A DNA stretch of 64,000 bases. It comes from Aquabacterium sp. J223. GTDB taxonomy: Bacteria; Pseudomonadota; Gammaproteobacteria; Burkholderiales; Burkholderiaceae_C. The position numbers were made by a program, and so were the translations under genes. Below, piece after piece: positions 24,656 to 36,397 of this stretch. The notes under the pieces were generated by a model. It searched no databases. It was not told the DNA's origin and saw only the letters and a list, made by a program, of their open reading frames with translations. The number at the start of each line of letters is the position of its first letter. Position 1 is the stretch's first letter. Location of the stretch: assembly GCF_024666615.1 (NCBI RefSeq), contig NZ_CP088297.1, forward strand, positions 4,258,501 through 4,322,500. The letters run 5' to 3'.

Positions 24656-25719
24656 ATGAACGCCGTACTGCAGTCCGTCGCCCCCCCGCCGCGACCGCGC
24701 GCCAGCCCTTCCCGATGAACCGCTGGTGGGTGGCCGGCTTCTCCTGGGAGCTCAAGGACAAGCCGCTGGCCCGCACCTTCCTCGGCCGCGCGATGGTGCT
24801 GTTCCGCACGCCGGACGGCCGCGTCGGCGCGCTGGAGGACCGCTGCTGCCACAAGGAGCTGCCGCTGTCCTGCGGCGCGGTCGAGGACGCGGGCCTGCGA
24901 TGCGGCTACCACGGCCTGCTGTTCGACACCGGCGGCCGCTGCATCGAGATCCCGGGCCAGGACCGCATCCCCGCGAAGGCCAAGGTGCGGTCCTACCCGC
25001 TGGTGGAGCGCGACAAGATCCTCTGGGTCTGGATCGGCGACACACCGGACGCGCAGCCGGCCGACCAGCCGCCCGCCTACCCGGTGCACAGCGACCCGCG
25101 CTACCAGTACGGCGGCGACAGCTTCCACTACGACGCGCCGTGGCAGCTCATCCACGACAACCTGCTCGACCTGAGCCACCTGGGCTACGTGCACACCAAG
25201 ACCATCGGCGGCAACCCGACCGTGCACATGAACGCCAAGCTCACCGTCGACGGCCAGGGCGAGGTGGTGCGGGTGGTGCGGCTGATGCCCAACTCGGAAC
25301 CGCCGCCCACCTACAGCGCGGCCTGGCCCTTCACGGGCCGCATCGACCGCTGGCAGGAGGTGGAGTTCCGCGTCTCGCACCTGCTCATCTGGACCGGCGC
25401 GATGGACGTGGGCACCGGCCGCTTCGACGATCCCGAGCGCGAGGGCTTCCACATGCGCGGCTTCCACGGCGTGACGCCGGAGACCGAGGGCAGCGCGCAC
25501 TACTTCTGGACCATCGCCACCAACCCGCACCCCGACAAGGACAACGTGACGCAGCTGGTGGTCGACCAGACCGCGGCCACCTTCTACGAAGACAAGGACG
25601 TGATCGAGGCGCAGTGGCGCAACCAGCAGCGCTTCCCGGTGCGCGAGCAGATCGACATCCACGTCGACATCGGCCCGAACCGGGCGCGGCGCGTCATCGC
25701 CGGGTTGCTGAAGGCTTAG
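24656..25719 (+). CDS. Rieske non-heme iron oxygenase, alpha subunit (vanillate demethylase-like), frameshifted
   Basis: The Rieske cluster ligands are CCH and CGYH in RCCHKELPLSCG...LRCGYHGLLFD, and the mononuclear iron triad is in DLSHLGYVH with the facial Asp supplied later. The C-terminal half resembles vanillate O-demethylase oxygenase (VanA). The ATG at 24656 has a good AGGAG eight bases upstream, but a C7 run at 24681-24687 shifts the frame; adding one C yields VAPPAATARQPFPMNRWWVAGF and 354 residues. Read literally, translation could only start at 24715. The reductase partner is not in the window. The next gene, formaldehyde dehydrogenase, would dispose of formaldehyde released by O-demethylation. 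Confidence 0.85.
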
Positions 25720-25757
25720 AAAAACGCATCGCACGCCGGCGCGTCTTGCGCCAGAAT

Positions 25758-25790
25758 GACCTTTAACGGGATCCCGAAATGTCAAAGGTC
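25758..25790. promoter_or_regulatory. Nested palindromes upstream of formaldehyde dehydrogenase
   Basis: GACCTTT (25758-25764) and AAAGGTC (25784-25790) form a perfect seven-base inverted repeat around CGGGATCCCG (25767-25776), itself a perfect palindrome. A GGTTAACC follows directly. The A/T-rich gap of about 135 bases before the dehydrogenase suggests it has its own promoter and regulator, in addition to read-through. The protein that binds is not known. Confidence 0.55.
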
Positions 25791-25854
25791 TGTGGTTAAC
25801 CCGTAGTTTCCCCTTCCGAGGGATCCATCCCGACTCAACCAGGAGACATCGATC

Positions 25855-27063
25855 ATGAGTGCAGGCAACCGCGGCGTCGTCTACGTCGGCCCCGGCAAGG
25901 TGGAGGTCCAGTCCATCGACTACCCGAAGCTGGTGGACCCGCGCGGCCGCAAGGCCGAGCACGGCGTCATCCTGCGGGTGGTGTCGACCAACATCTGCGG
26001 CAGCGACCAGCACATGGTGCGCGGCCGCACCACCGCCCCGGCGGGCCTGGTGCTGGGTCACGAGATCACCGGCGAGGTGATCGAGGCCGGCCGCGACGTC
26101 GAGACGCTGAAGGTCGGCGACATCGTCAGCGTGCCCTTCAACGTGGCCTGCGGCCGCTGCCGCACCTGCAAGGAGCAGAACACCGGCGTGTGCCTGACGG
26201 TGAACCCGGCGCGTGCCGGCGGCGCCTACGGCTACGTCGACATGGGCGGCTGGATCGGCGGCCAGGCCGAGTACGTCATGGTGCCGTACGCCGACTTCAA
26301 CCTGCTGAAGTTCCCCGACCGCGCCCAGGCGATGGAGAAGATCCGCGACCTGACCTGCCTGTCCGACATCCTGCCCACCGGCTTCCACGGCGCGGTCACG
26401 GCGGGCGTGGGGCCGGGCAGCACGGTGTACGTGGCCGGTGCCGGCCCGGTGGGCCTGGCGGCCGCCGCCTCGGCCAAGCTGCTGGGCGCGGCGGTGGTCA
26501 TCATCGGCGACGTCAACCCGGTGCGCCTGGAGCATCCGAAGGCGCTGGGCTACCAGGTGGTGGACCTGTCGAAGGACGCCACGCTGGGCGAGCAGATCGC
26601 CCAGATCCTCGGCGTGCCGGAGGTCGACTGCGCGGTGGATGCGGTCGGCTTCGAGGCCCGCGGCCACGGCCACACCGGGGCCCAGCACGAGGCGCCGGCC
26701 ACGGTGCTGAACTCGCTGATGGAAGTCACGCGCGAGGCCGGCAAGATCGGCATCCCCGGCCTGTACGTCACCGAGGACCCGGGCGCGGTGGACAACGCGG
26801 CCAAGAAGGGTTCCTTGAGCATCCGCTTCGGCCTCGGCTGGGCCAAGTCGCACAGCTTCTTCACCGGCCAGACGCCGGTGCTGAAGTACAACCGCGCGCT
26901 GATGCAGGCCATCCTGTGGGACCGCATCCAGATCGCCGACACGGTGGGCGTCGAGGTCATCACCCTCGACGACGCGCCCAAGGGCTATGAAGCCTTCGAC
27001 CAGGGCGCGCCGAAGAAGTACGTCATCGACCCGCACCAGCTGGTGATGAAGAAGGCGGCCTGA
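25855..27063 (+). CDS. fdhA: Glutathione-independent formaldehyde dehydrogenase
   Basis: A 402-residue zinc-dependent medium-chain dehydrogenase of the Pseudomonas putida FdhA type, which carries a tightly bound NAD and oxidises formaldehyde. The catalytic zinc ligands are in NICGSDQHMVRG and GHEITGEVIEAG; the structural zinc loop is CGRCRTCKEQNTGVC. GFEARGHGH and AHSFFTGQTPVLKYN-like tail (SHSFFTGQTPVLKYNR) are characteristic of the family. GGAGACATC precedes the ATG. It follows a Rieske oxygenase that may release formaldehyde, and is followed by a good intrinsic terminator. Confidence 0.92.
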   Translation: MSAGNRGVVYVGPGKVEVQSIDYPKLVDPRGRKAEHGVILRVVSTNICGSDQHMVRGRTTAPAGLVLGHEITGEVIEAGRDVETLKVGDIVSVPFNVACGRCRTCKEQNTGVCLTVNPARAGGAYGYVDMGGWIGGQAEYVMVPYADFNLLKFPDRAQAMEKIRDLTCLSDILPTGFHGAVTAGVGPGSTVYVAGAGPVGLAAAASAKLLGAAVVIIGDVNPVRLEHPKALGYQVVDLSKDATLGEQIAQILGVPEVDCAVDAVGFEARGHGHTGAQHEAPATVLNSLMEVTREAGKIGIPGLYVTEDPGAVDNAAKKGSLSIRFGLGWAKSHSFFTGQTPVLKYNRALMQAILWDRIQIADTVGVEVITLDDAPKGYEAFDQGAPKKYVIDPHQLVMKKAA

Positions 27064-27083
27064 GCGGTCCGCCGGCCAGCGAA

Positions 27084-27109
27084 CGCCGCCCCTCGGGGCG
27101 GCGTTTTTC
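27084..27109 (+). terminator. Rho-independent terminator
   Basis: CGCCGCCCC-TC-GGGGCGGCG forms a perfect nine-base-pair stem with a minimal loop, directly followed by five T residues. It lies 21 bases after the formaldehyde dehydrogenase stop and would also separate it from the convergent prpR gene. Confidence 0.92.
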
Positions 27110-27139
27110 TTGGCGGCCTCAGGTCGGCGGTCGGCGGCG

Positions 27140-29105
<1,966 letters not shown>

Positions 29106-29191
29106 GCTTGAAACGTGGCTTCCACCGTGCCGGTGTGCCGCGAGCCCGCGCCACGAGGGAAACTGCCGTGGGCGGCGGCTGGCGAGCGCCG

Positions 29192-29206
29192 TGGCACACC
29201 CCTTGC
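29192..29206 (+). promoter_or_regulatory. Sigma-54 (-24/-12) promoter of the prp operon
   Basis: TGGCACACCCCTTGC matches the sigma-54 consensus (TGGCAC-N5-TTGC) completely in its conserved positions, with the required ten bases between GG and GC. It is 36 bases before the prpB start and fits the presence of the sigma-54 activator gene in the opposite direction. Confidence 0.9.
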
Positions 29207-29242
29207 GCCCCGACCGCCTTCCCGAGCCTCCAAGGAGCCGCC

Positions 29243-30124
29243 ATGACTTCACCCGGCGCCGCGTTCCGCGCGGCCCTTGCCGCCGAATCCCCGCTGCAGA
29301 TCGTCGGCGCGACCACCGCCCACCATGCGCTGCTGGCGCAGCGGGCCGGCTACCGCTGCGTCTACCTCTCCGGCGGCGGCGTGGCCGCCGGCTCGCTGGG
29401 GCTGCCCGACTTGGGCATCAACACCATGGACGACGTGCTGACCGACGTGCGCCGCATCACCGACGTCTGTCCGCTGCCGCTGATGGTGGACATCGACACC
29501 GGCTTCGGCCCCAGTGCCTTCAACATCGCCCGCACGGTGAAGAGCCTGATCAGGTTCGGCGCCGCCGCCTGCCACATCGAGGACCAGGTCGGCGCCAAGC
29601 GCTGCGGCCACCGGCCGGGCAAGGAGATCGTGCCCACCGACGAGATGGTGGACCGGGTCAAGGCCGCGGCGGACGCGAAGACCGACAAGGACTTCTTCCT
29701 CATCGCCCGCACCGACGCCATCGCCTCGCACGGCGTGGACGCCGCCATCGAACGCGCGGTGGCCTGTGTCGAGGCCGGCGCCGACGGCATCTTCGCCGAG
29801 GCCGCCTACGACCTCCCGACCTACCGCCGCTTCGTCGACGCGGTGCCGGTGCCGGTGCTGGCCAACATCACCGAGTTCGGCCAGACGCCGCTGTTCACGG
29901 TGCAGGAGCTGAAATCGGCCGGCGTCGGCATGGTGCTGTACCCGCTGTCGGCCTTCCGCGCGGCCAACAAGGCGGCCGAGAACGTCTACGAGGCCATCCG
30001 CCGCGACGGCACGCAGAAGCACGTGCTGGACAGCATGCAGACCCGCGCCGAGCTGTACGACCGCATCGGCTACCACGCCTTCGAGCAACACCTGGACGCG
30101 CTGTTCGCGGCCAAGAAGTCCTGA
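29243..30124 (+). CDS. prpB: Methylisocitrate lyase
   Basis: A 293-residue member of the isocitrate lyase superfamily that splits 2-methylisocitrate into pyruvate and succinate, the last step of the methylcitrate cycle. The active-site loop AKRCGH is near residue 124, VDIDTGFG supplies metal ligands, and [11 protein letters not shown] is typical of PrpB. I start at the ATG at 29243 (AAGGAGCC upstream) rather than at the earlier in-frame ATG, which precedes the promoter. Ten bases separate it from prpC. Confidence 0.96.
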   Translation: MTSPGAAFRAALAAESPLQIVGATTAHHALLAQRAGYRCVYLSGGGVAAGSLGLPDLGINTMDDVLTDVRRITDVCPLPLMVDIDTGFGPSAFNIARTVKSLIRFGAAACHIEDQVGAKRCGHRPGKEIVPTDEMVDRVKAAADAKTDKDFFLIARTDAIASHGVDAAIERAVACVEAGADGIFAEAAYDLPTYRRFVDAVPVPVLANITEFGQTPLFTVQELKSAGVGMVLYPLSAFRAANKAAENVYEAIRRDGTQKHVLDSMQTRAELYDRIGYHAFEQHLDALFAAKKS

Positions 30125-30133
30125 GGAGACACG

Positions 30134-31294
30134 ATGAGCGAGACCACCTCCCAAGCGCCGGGCTTCAAGCCGAAGAAGTCGGTCGCCCTGTCCGGCACCG
30201 CCGCCGGCAACACCGCGCTGTGCACGGTCGGCCGCACCGGCAACGACCTGCACTACCGCGGCTACGACATCCTGGACGTGGCCACCGCCTGCGAGTTCGA
30301 GGAGATCGCCCACCTGCTGGTGCACGGCAAGCTGCCCACCGAGGCCGAACTGCGCGGCTACAAGGCCAAGCTGAAGATGCTGCGCGGCGTGCCGGCCGGC
30401 GTGAAGGCCGTGCTGGAGCAACTGCCGCCGTCGGCCCACCCGATGGACGTGATGCGCACCGCCGTCTCCGCGCTCGGCTGCCTGGCCCCCGAGAAGGACG
30501 ACCACAACACCCCCGGCGCGCGCGACATCGCCGACAAGCTGATGGCCAGCCTCGGTTCGATGCTGCTGTACTGGTACCACTTCAGCCACAACGGCCGACG
30601 CATCGAGGTGGAGACCGACGACGACTCGATCGGCGGCCACTTCCTGCACCTGCTGCACGGCAAGCCGCCCGCCGAGCTGTGGGTGCGCAGCATGCACACC
30701 TCGCTCATCCTCTACGCCGAGCATGAGTTCAACGCCTCCACCTTCGCCGGCCGGGTGATCGCCGGCACCGGCAGCGACATGCACTCGGCCATCGCCGGCG
30801 CCATCGGCGCCTTGCGCGGGCCCAAGCACGGCGGCGCCAACGAGGTGGCCTTCGAGGTGCAGAAGCGCTACGACACGCCCGACGAAGCCGAGGCCGACAT
30901 CCGCGCCCGCGTCGAGCGCAAGGAAGTGGTCATCGGCTTCGGCCACCCGGTCTACACCGTGAGCGACCCGCGCAACCAGGTGATCAAGGAAGTGGCCCGC
31001 GAGCTGTCCACCGCCGCCGGCAGCCTGAAGATGTTCGACATCGCCGAGCGGCTGGAAAGCGTCATGTGGGACATCAAGAAGATGTTTCCCAACCTCGACT
31101 GGTTCTCGGCCGTCAGCTACCACATGATGGGCGTGCCGACGGCGATGTTCACGCCGCTGTTCGTCATCAGCCGCACCAGCGGCTGGGCGGCGCACATCAT
31201 CGAGCAGCGGCAGGACGGCAAGATCATCCGGCCGAGCGCGAACTACGTCGGGCCCGAGGACCTGGCCTTCGTGCCGCTGAAGGAACGGGCGTGA
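30134..31294 (+). CDS. prpC: 2-methylcitrate synthase
   Basis: A 386-residue citrate-synthase-fold enzyme that condenses propionyl-CoA with oxaloacetate. The catalytic histidines are in [12 protein letters not shown] and [13 protein letters not shown], and the catalytic aspartate in [15 protein letters not shown]. The C-terminal [16 protein letters not shown] is the PrpC ending. Its stop overlaps the GTG of acnD. This intact enzyme is a useful local contrast to the degenerate citrate-synthase-like protein at 10222. Confidence 0.96.
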   Translation: MSETTSQAPGFKPKKSVALSGTAAGNTALCTVGRTGNDLHYRGYDILDVATACEFEEIAHLLVHGKLPTEAELRGYKAKLKMLRGVPAGVKAVLEQLPPSAHPMDVMRTAVSALGCLAPEKDDHNTPGARDIADKLMASLGSMLLYWYHFSHNGRRIEVETDDDSIGGHFLHLLHGKPPAELWVRSMHTSLILYAEHEFNASTFAGRVIAGTGSDMHSAIAGAIGALRGPKHGGANEVAFEVQKRYDTPDEAEADIRARVERKEVVIGFGHPVYTVSDPRNQVIKEVARELSTAAGSLKMFDIAERLESVMWDIKKMFPNLDWFSAVSYHMMGVPTAMFTPLFVISRTSGWAAHIIEQRQDGKIIRPSANYVGPEDLAFVPLKERA

Positions 31295-33913
31295 ATTCGG
31301 CCTTCCGAAAGCGCCTGCCGGGCACCGAGCTCGACCACTTCGACGCGCGCGCCGCCGTCGAGGCGATCCGGCCCGGCGCCTACCACACCCTGCCCTACAC
31401 CTCGCGCGTGCTGGCCGAGAACCTGGTCCGCCGCTGCGACCCGGCCATCCTCACCGAGTCGCTGAAGCAGCTCATCGAGCGCCGGCGCGACCGCGACTTC
31501 CCCTGGTTCCCGGCCCGCGTGGTCTGCCACGACATCCTGGGCCAGACGGCGCTGGTGGACCTGGCCGGCCTGCGCGACGCGATCGCGAAGGAAGGCGGCG
31601 ACCCGGCGCAGGTGAACCCGGTGGTGCCGGTGCAGCTGATCGTCGACCACTCGCTGGCGGTGGAGTGCGGCGGCTTCGACCCCGACGCGTTCGCGAAGAA
31701 CCGCGCCATCGAGGACCGCCGCAACGAGGACCGCTTCCACTTCATCGAGTGGACCAAGCTCGCGTTCAAGAACGTCGACGTGATCCCCGCGGGCAACGGG
31801 ATCATGCACCAGATCAACCTGGAGAAGATGTCGCCGGTCGTGCACGCGCTCGACGGCGTCGCCTTCCCCGACACGCTGGTGGGCACCGACAGCCACACGC
31901 CGCACGTCGATGCGCTCGGCGTCGTCGCCGTGGGCGTCGGCGGGCTGGAGGCCGAGAGCGTGATGCTGGGCCGCGCCTCGTGGATGCGGCTGCCGGAGAT
32001 CGTCGGCGTCGAGCTGACCGGCCAGCGCCAGCCGGGCATCACCGCCACCGACCTGGTGCTGGCGCTGACCGAGTTCCTGCGCAAGCAGAAGGTGGTGGGC
32101 GCCTACCTCGAGTTCTTCGGCGACGGCGCCGCCAAGCTCACGCTGGGCGACCGCGCCACCATCTCCAACATGGCGCCGGAGTACGGCGCCACCGCGGCGA
32201 TGTTCAGCATCGACCAGCAGACGATCGACTACCTCCAGCTCACCGGCCGGCCGGAGGAGAACGTCCGGTTGGTCGAGGCCTATGCCAGGCACACCGGCCT
32301 GTGGTCGGACAGCCTGAAGCAGGCGCAGTACGACCGCACGCTGCGCTTCGACCTGTCGAGCGTGGTGCGCACCATGGCCGGCCCGTCGAACCCGCATGCC
32401 CGGGTCTCGACGACCGACCTCGCGGCCAAGGGCATCGCCAAGCCCTGGCAGGAGACCCCGGGCCGCATGCCCGACGGCGCGGTGATCATCGCCGCCATCA
32501 CCAGCTGCACCAACACCAGCAACCCGCGCAACGTCATCGCCGCCGGCCTGCTGGCGCGCAACGCCAACCGGCGCGGCCTGCAGCGCAAGCCGTGGGTCAA
32601 GACCTCGCTGGCGCCGGGTTCGAAGGCGGTCGAGCTGTACCTGGACGAGGCGGGCCTGAAGACCGAGCTGGAGCGGCTCGGCTTCGGCATCGTCGCCTTC
32701 GCCTGCACCACCTGCAACGGCATGAGCGGCGCGCTGGACCCCGCCATCCAGCAGGAGATCGTGGACCGCGACCTCTACGCCACCGCGGTGCTGTCCGGCA
32801 ACCGCAACTTCGACGGCCGCATCCACCCGTACGCCCAGCAGGCCTTCCTGGCCTCGCCGCCGCTGGTGGTCGCCTACGCCATCGCCGGCACCATCCGCTT
32901 CGACATCGAGCGCGACGCCTTCGGCACCGACGCCCAGGGCCACCCCATCACGCTGAAGGACCTGTGGCCCAGCGACGAGGAGATCGACGCCATCGTCGCC
33001 GCCAGCGTGAAGCCCGAGCAGTTCCGCCGCGTCTACATCCCGATGTTCGAGAAGAAGGCCGGCGCGGTGGAGGCGGTGAAGCCCCTGTACGACTGGCGGC
33101 CGCAGAGCACCTACATCCGCCGCCCGCCGTACTGGGACCGCGAAGGCCAGGGCGCGCTGGCCGCCAACCCGCGCACGCTCACCGGCATGCGGCCGCTGGC
33201 GGTGCTGGGCGACAACATCACCACCGACCACCTGTCGCCCTCCAACGCCATCCTGCCGGACAGCGCGGCCGGCGAGTACCTGGCCCGGATGGGCCTGCCG
33301 GAGGAGGACTTCAACTCCTACGCCACCCACCGCGGCGACCACCTCACCGCGCAGCGCGCCACCTTCGCCAACCCGACGCTGTTCAACGAGATGGCGGTGG
33401 TGGGGGGACAGGTGAAGCGGGGCTCGCTGACGCGCCTGGAACCCGAAGGGCAGGTGGTGCGCATGTGGGAGGCGATCGAGGCCTACATGGCGCGCCGCCA
33501 GCCGCTGATCGTCATCGCCGGCGCCGACTACGGCCAGGGCAGTTCGCGCGACTGGGCGGCCAAGGGCGTGCGGCTGGCGGGGGGTGGAGGCCATCGTGGC
33601 CGAGGGCTTCGAGCGCATCCACCGCACCAACCTGATCGGCATGGGCGTGCTGCCGCTGGAGTTCCAGCCCGGCACGACGCGGCTGACGCTCGCACTCGAC
33701 GGCAGCGAGACCTACGACGTGGTCGGCGAGCGCACGCCACGGACGACGCTGACGCTGGTGGTCCACCGCCGCAACGGCGAACGCGTCGAGGTGCCGGTGA
33801 CCTGCCGGCTCGACACCGCTGAAGAAGTGGCCATCTACGACGCCGGCGGCGTGCTGCAGCGCTTCGCACAGGACTTCCTGGCCGAACACAACCCCACTGC
33901 CCAGGCGGCCTGA
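31291..33913 (+). CDS. acnD: Fe/S-dependent 2-methylcitrate dehydratase, frameshifted
   Basis: An aconitase-superfamily enzyme of the AcnD type, which with PrpF replaces PrpD in the methylcitrate cycle. The iron-sulfur cysteines are in [12 protein letters not shown] and [11 protein letters not shown], and the swivelling C-terminal domain has [14 protein letters not shown] and [16 protein letters not shown]. The GTG at 31291 overlaps the prpC stop. The frame breaks in the G6 run at 33579-33584; dropping one G gives [21 protein letters not shown] and 873 residues, the normal size. The next gene starts two bases after the stop. Confidence 0.93.
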
Positions 33914-33914
33914 C

Positions 33915-35105
33915 ATGCCCCACGCACCCCAAGTCAAAGTCCCCGCCGTCTACATGCGCGGCGGCACCAGCAAGGGCGTGTTCTTCCGCCTGCAGGACCT
34001 GCCCGAACGCTGCCGCGAGCCGGGCCCCGCGCGCGACGCCTTCCTCATGCGGGTGATCGGCAGCCCCGACCCCTACGGCAAGCAGATCGACGGCATGGGC
34101 GGCGCCACCTCCAGCACCAGCAAGGCGGTCATCGCCAGCCCGAGCACGCAGCCCGGCCACGACGTGGACTACCTGTTCGGTCAGGTCTCCATCGACCAGC
34201 CGTTCGTCGACTGGAGCGGCAACTGCGGCAACCTGTCGGCGGCCATCGGGCCGTTCGCCATCGCCGGCGGATTCGTGCCGGCCGAGCGCATCCCGCGCGA
34301 CGGCCTGTGCACCGTGCGCGTCTGGCAGGCCAACATCGGCAAGACCATCGTCGCCCATGTGCCCATGCGCAACGGCGAGGTGCAGGAGACCGGCGACTTC
34401 GAGCTCGACGGCGTGACCTTCCCGGCCGCCGAGGTGCAGCTCGAGTTCATGGACCCGGCGGCCGAGGAAGACGGCGCCGGCGGTGCGATGTTCCCCACCG
34501 GGAACCTGGTCGACGACCTGGCGGTGCCCGGCGTCGGTACCTTCGCCGCGACGATGATCAACGCCGGCATCCCGACGATCTTCCTCAACGCCGGCGACCT
34601 GGGGTACACCGGGCGCGAGCTGCAGGACGCCCTCAACGGCGATGCGAAGGCGCTCGCCAGGCTGGAGACCATCCGGGCCCAGGGCGCCATCCGCATGGGC
34701 CTGATCCGCCAGCTCGACGAAGCGCTGAAGCGCCAGCACACGCCGAAGATCGCCTTCGTCGCCCCGCCCGCCGACTACGTGGCCTCCAGCGGCAAGCGCA
34801 TCGCCGCCGGGGACGTCGACCTGCTCGTTCGCGCCCTGTCCATGGGCAAGCTGCACCACGCGATGATGGGCACCGCCGCGGTGGCCATCGCCGCGGCGGC
34901 GGCGGTGCCCGGCACGCTGGTCAACCGCGCGGCCGGCGGCGGCGAGCGCACGGTGGTGCGCTTCGGCCACCCGTCCGGCACCCTGCGCGTCGGCGCGGAA
35001 GCCCGGCAGGTGAACGGCGAGTGGACCGTGACCAAGGCCCTGATGAGCCGCAGCGCGCGGGTGCTGATGGAAGGCGTGGTGCGGGTGCCGGGCGACAGCG
35101 TCTGA
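33915..35105 (+). CDS. prpF: 2-methylaconitate cis-trans isomerase
   Basis: A 396-residue protein of the PrpF family (diaminopimelate-epimerase-like fold), which isomerises the 2-methylaconitate produced by AcnD. YMRGGTSKGVFFRLQDLP at the N-terminus, GMGGATSSTSKAVI, and the WSGNCGNLSAAIGPFA segment with the key cysteine are characteristic, and FGHPSGTLRVGAEA occurs near the C-terminus. Presence of acnD-prpF rather than prpD is common in Burkholderiales. Confidence 0.96.
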   Translation: MPHAPQVKVPAVYMRGGTSKGVFFRLQDLPERCREPGPARDAFLMRVIGSPDPYGKQIDGMGGATSSTSKAVIASPSTQPGHDVDYLFGQVSIDQPFVDWSGNCGNLSAAIGPFAIAGGFVPAERIPRDGLCTVRVWQANIGKTIVAHVPMRNGEVQETGDFELDGVTFPAAEVQLEFMDPAAEEDGAGGAMFPTGNLVDDLAVPGVGTFAATMINAGIPTIFLNAGDLGYTGRELQDALNGDAKALARLETIRAQGAIRMGLIRQLDEALKRQHTPKIAFVAPPADYVASSGKRIAAGDVDLLVRALSMGKLHHAMMGTAAVAIAAAAAVPGTLVNRAAGGGERTVVRFGHPSGTLRVGAEARQVNGEWTVTKALMSRSARVLMEGVVRVPGDSV

Positions 35106-35115
35106 GGCACCGGCG

Positions 35116-35156
35116 GTGAACGATGTCGCGGTCGGCGACCGCGCACCCGCGTTCAC
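35116..35156 (+). terminator. Nested stem-loop after prpF, probable end of the prp operon
   Basis: An outer repeat GTGAACG (35116-35122)/CGTTCAC (35150-35156) surrounds a tight inner hairpin CGCGGTC-GGC-GACCGCG (35127-35143). There is no T-run, so termination may be weak or Rho-dependent. It starts 11 bases after the prpF stop. Confidence 0.5.
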
Positions 35157-35222
35157 GGGGGCCGGCGGGTGCAGCCATTCGTTACATTAAATGAGCACAC
35201 GTACAGCGCCCCAGCTCAGCCC

Positions 35223-36275
35223 ATGACCCGCACCGCCTGCTTCCCGCGCCCGCTCCGGCGCCTCGCCGCCCTCGGCCTGCTGGCCCTGTCCGCCCAGGCC
35301 GGCGCGGTGCCGCTCACCGCGGAGCAGGTGTTCGAGCAGTTCAACCTGGTGGTGTTCGGCGACGTGCAATCGTCCAGCAACACCCATGGCCGCAGCTTCG
35401 TCGGCGGCAACGTGACCGGCGGCGACTACGTGCACCGGGCCCTGCCGGCCTCGCAGTACGCCGGGCTGACGGTGCTGGGCAACGCCACCCAGGCCAGCGT
35501 GCTGGGCAGCGGCCTGATGGTCAAGGGCAACACCAGCGGCGGCCAGGCCAACAACAACAACAACGACGGCGCGGTCGGCGCGGTGCTGGGCAACAGCACG
35601 AACACCAACTTCAACGTGCCGTCCTACGTGGCCGGGACCCGCACCGGCGGCCAGGCCAACGGCGGCCTGGTCGGCGCCGGCAACGCCAAGGTGCAGCAGT
35701 ACGTCGACGCGATGAACGGCACCGACCTGCAGGCGGTGATGACGGCCGCCTCGGCCACCCTCGGCGCCCTCGGCGCGAACAGCAGCATCGTCACCCTCGG
35801 CAGCAAGGCCGTCTTCACCGCCGCGCCCGACGCCAGCGGCCGCGCGGTGTTCGAGATCGGCGACGACGCCGCCTTCTTCGCGTCCATCAACGAGTTCGAG
35901 TTCAACCTCGGCAGCGCCACCTCGGTGTTCATCAACAGCGACTTCGCCGGCGGCGCCATCAACGTCAACTTCCTCGGCGGCAGCGCGCAGGGCATCGCCA
36001 CCAAGGTGATCTGGAACTTCACCGACGCCACCACCCTGTCGCTGGGCCGCGAATGGGGCGGCTCCATCCTCGCGCCCTTCGCCGCGGTGACCAACGCCAA
36101 CAACATCGAAGGCACGCTCGTCGCCGCCAGCCTCACCCAGCGCGGGCAGCTGCACGTCTACAACTTCACCGGCGACCTGCCGGTGGCCGCCATCCCGGAG
36201 CCGTCGACCTATGCGCTGCTGGCGCTGGGCCTGGGCCTGGTCGGGCTGAACGCCCGGCGCCGCTGCCGGCGCTGA
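35223..36275 (+). CDS. Choice-of-anchor A domain PEP-CTERM protein
   Basis: A 350-residue exported protein with a signal peptide (LRRLAALGLLALSAQAGA). The body has the choice-of-anchor A pattern: FEQFNLVVFGDVQSSSNTHGRSFVGGNV, an Asn-rich stretch, and VIWNFTDATTLSLGREWGGSILAPFA, ending LHVYNFTGDLP. The C-terminal IPEPSTYALLALGLGLVGL plus RRRCRR is a PEP-CTERM sorting signal, cleaved and processed by exosortase in organisms making exopolysaccharide. No exosortase gene is within the window. The ATG at 35223 is selected for the signal peptide. Confidence 0.9.
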   Translation: MTRTACFPRPLRRLAALGLLALSAQAGAVPLTAEQVFEQFNLVVFGDVQSSSNTHGRSFVGGNVTGGDYVHRALPASQYAGLTVLGNATQASVLGSGLMVKGNTSGGQANNNNNDGAVGAVLGNSTNTNFNVPSYVAGTRTGGQANGGLVGAGNAKVQQYVDAMNGTDLQAVMTAASATLGALGANSSIVTLGSKAVFTAAPDASGRAVFEIGDDAAFFASINEFEFNLGSATSVFINSDFAGGAINVNFLGGSAQGIATKVIWNFTDATTLSLGREWGGSILAPFAAVTNANNIEGTLVAASLTQRGQLHVYNFTGDLPVAAIPEPSTYALLALGLGLVGLNARRRCRR

Positions 36276-36397
36276 CCCGGCCCCTCGTCGACCGCGGCGC
36301 CGCGGCCCTCGCCCGACGCGGCGCCGGCCTCGAGGCACGACAATCCGGTTGCCGTACACGGCCAGACCGCCGGTCGCACCCGAGGAGCCGCTTGCCC

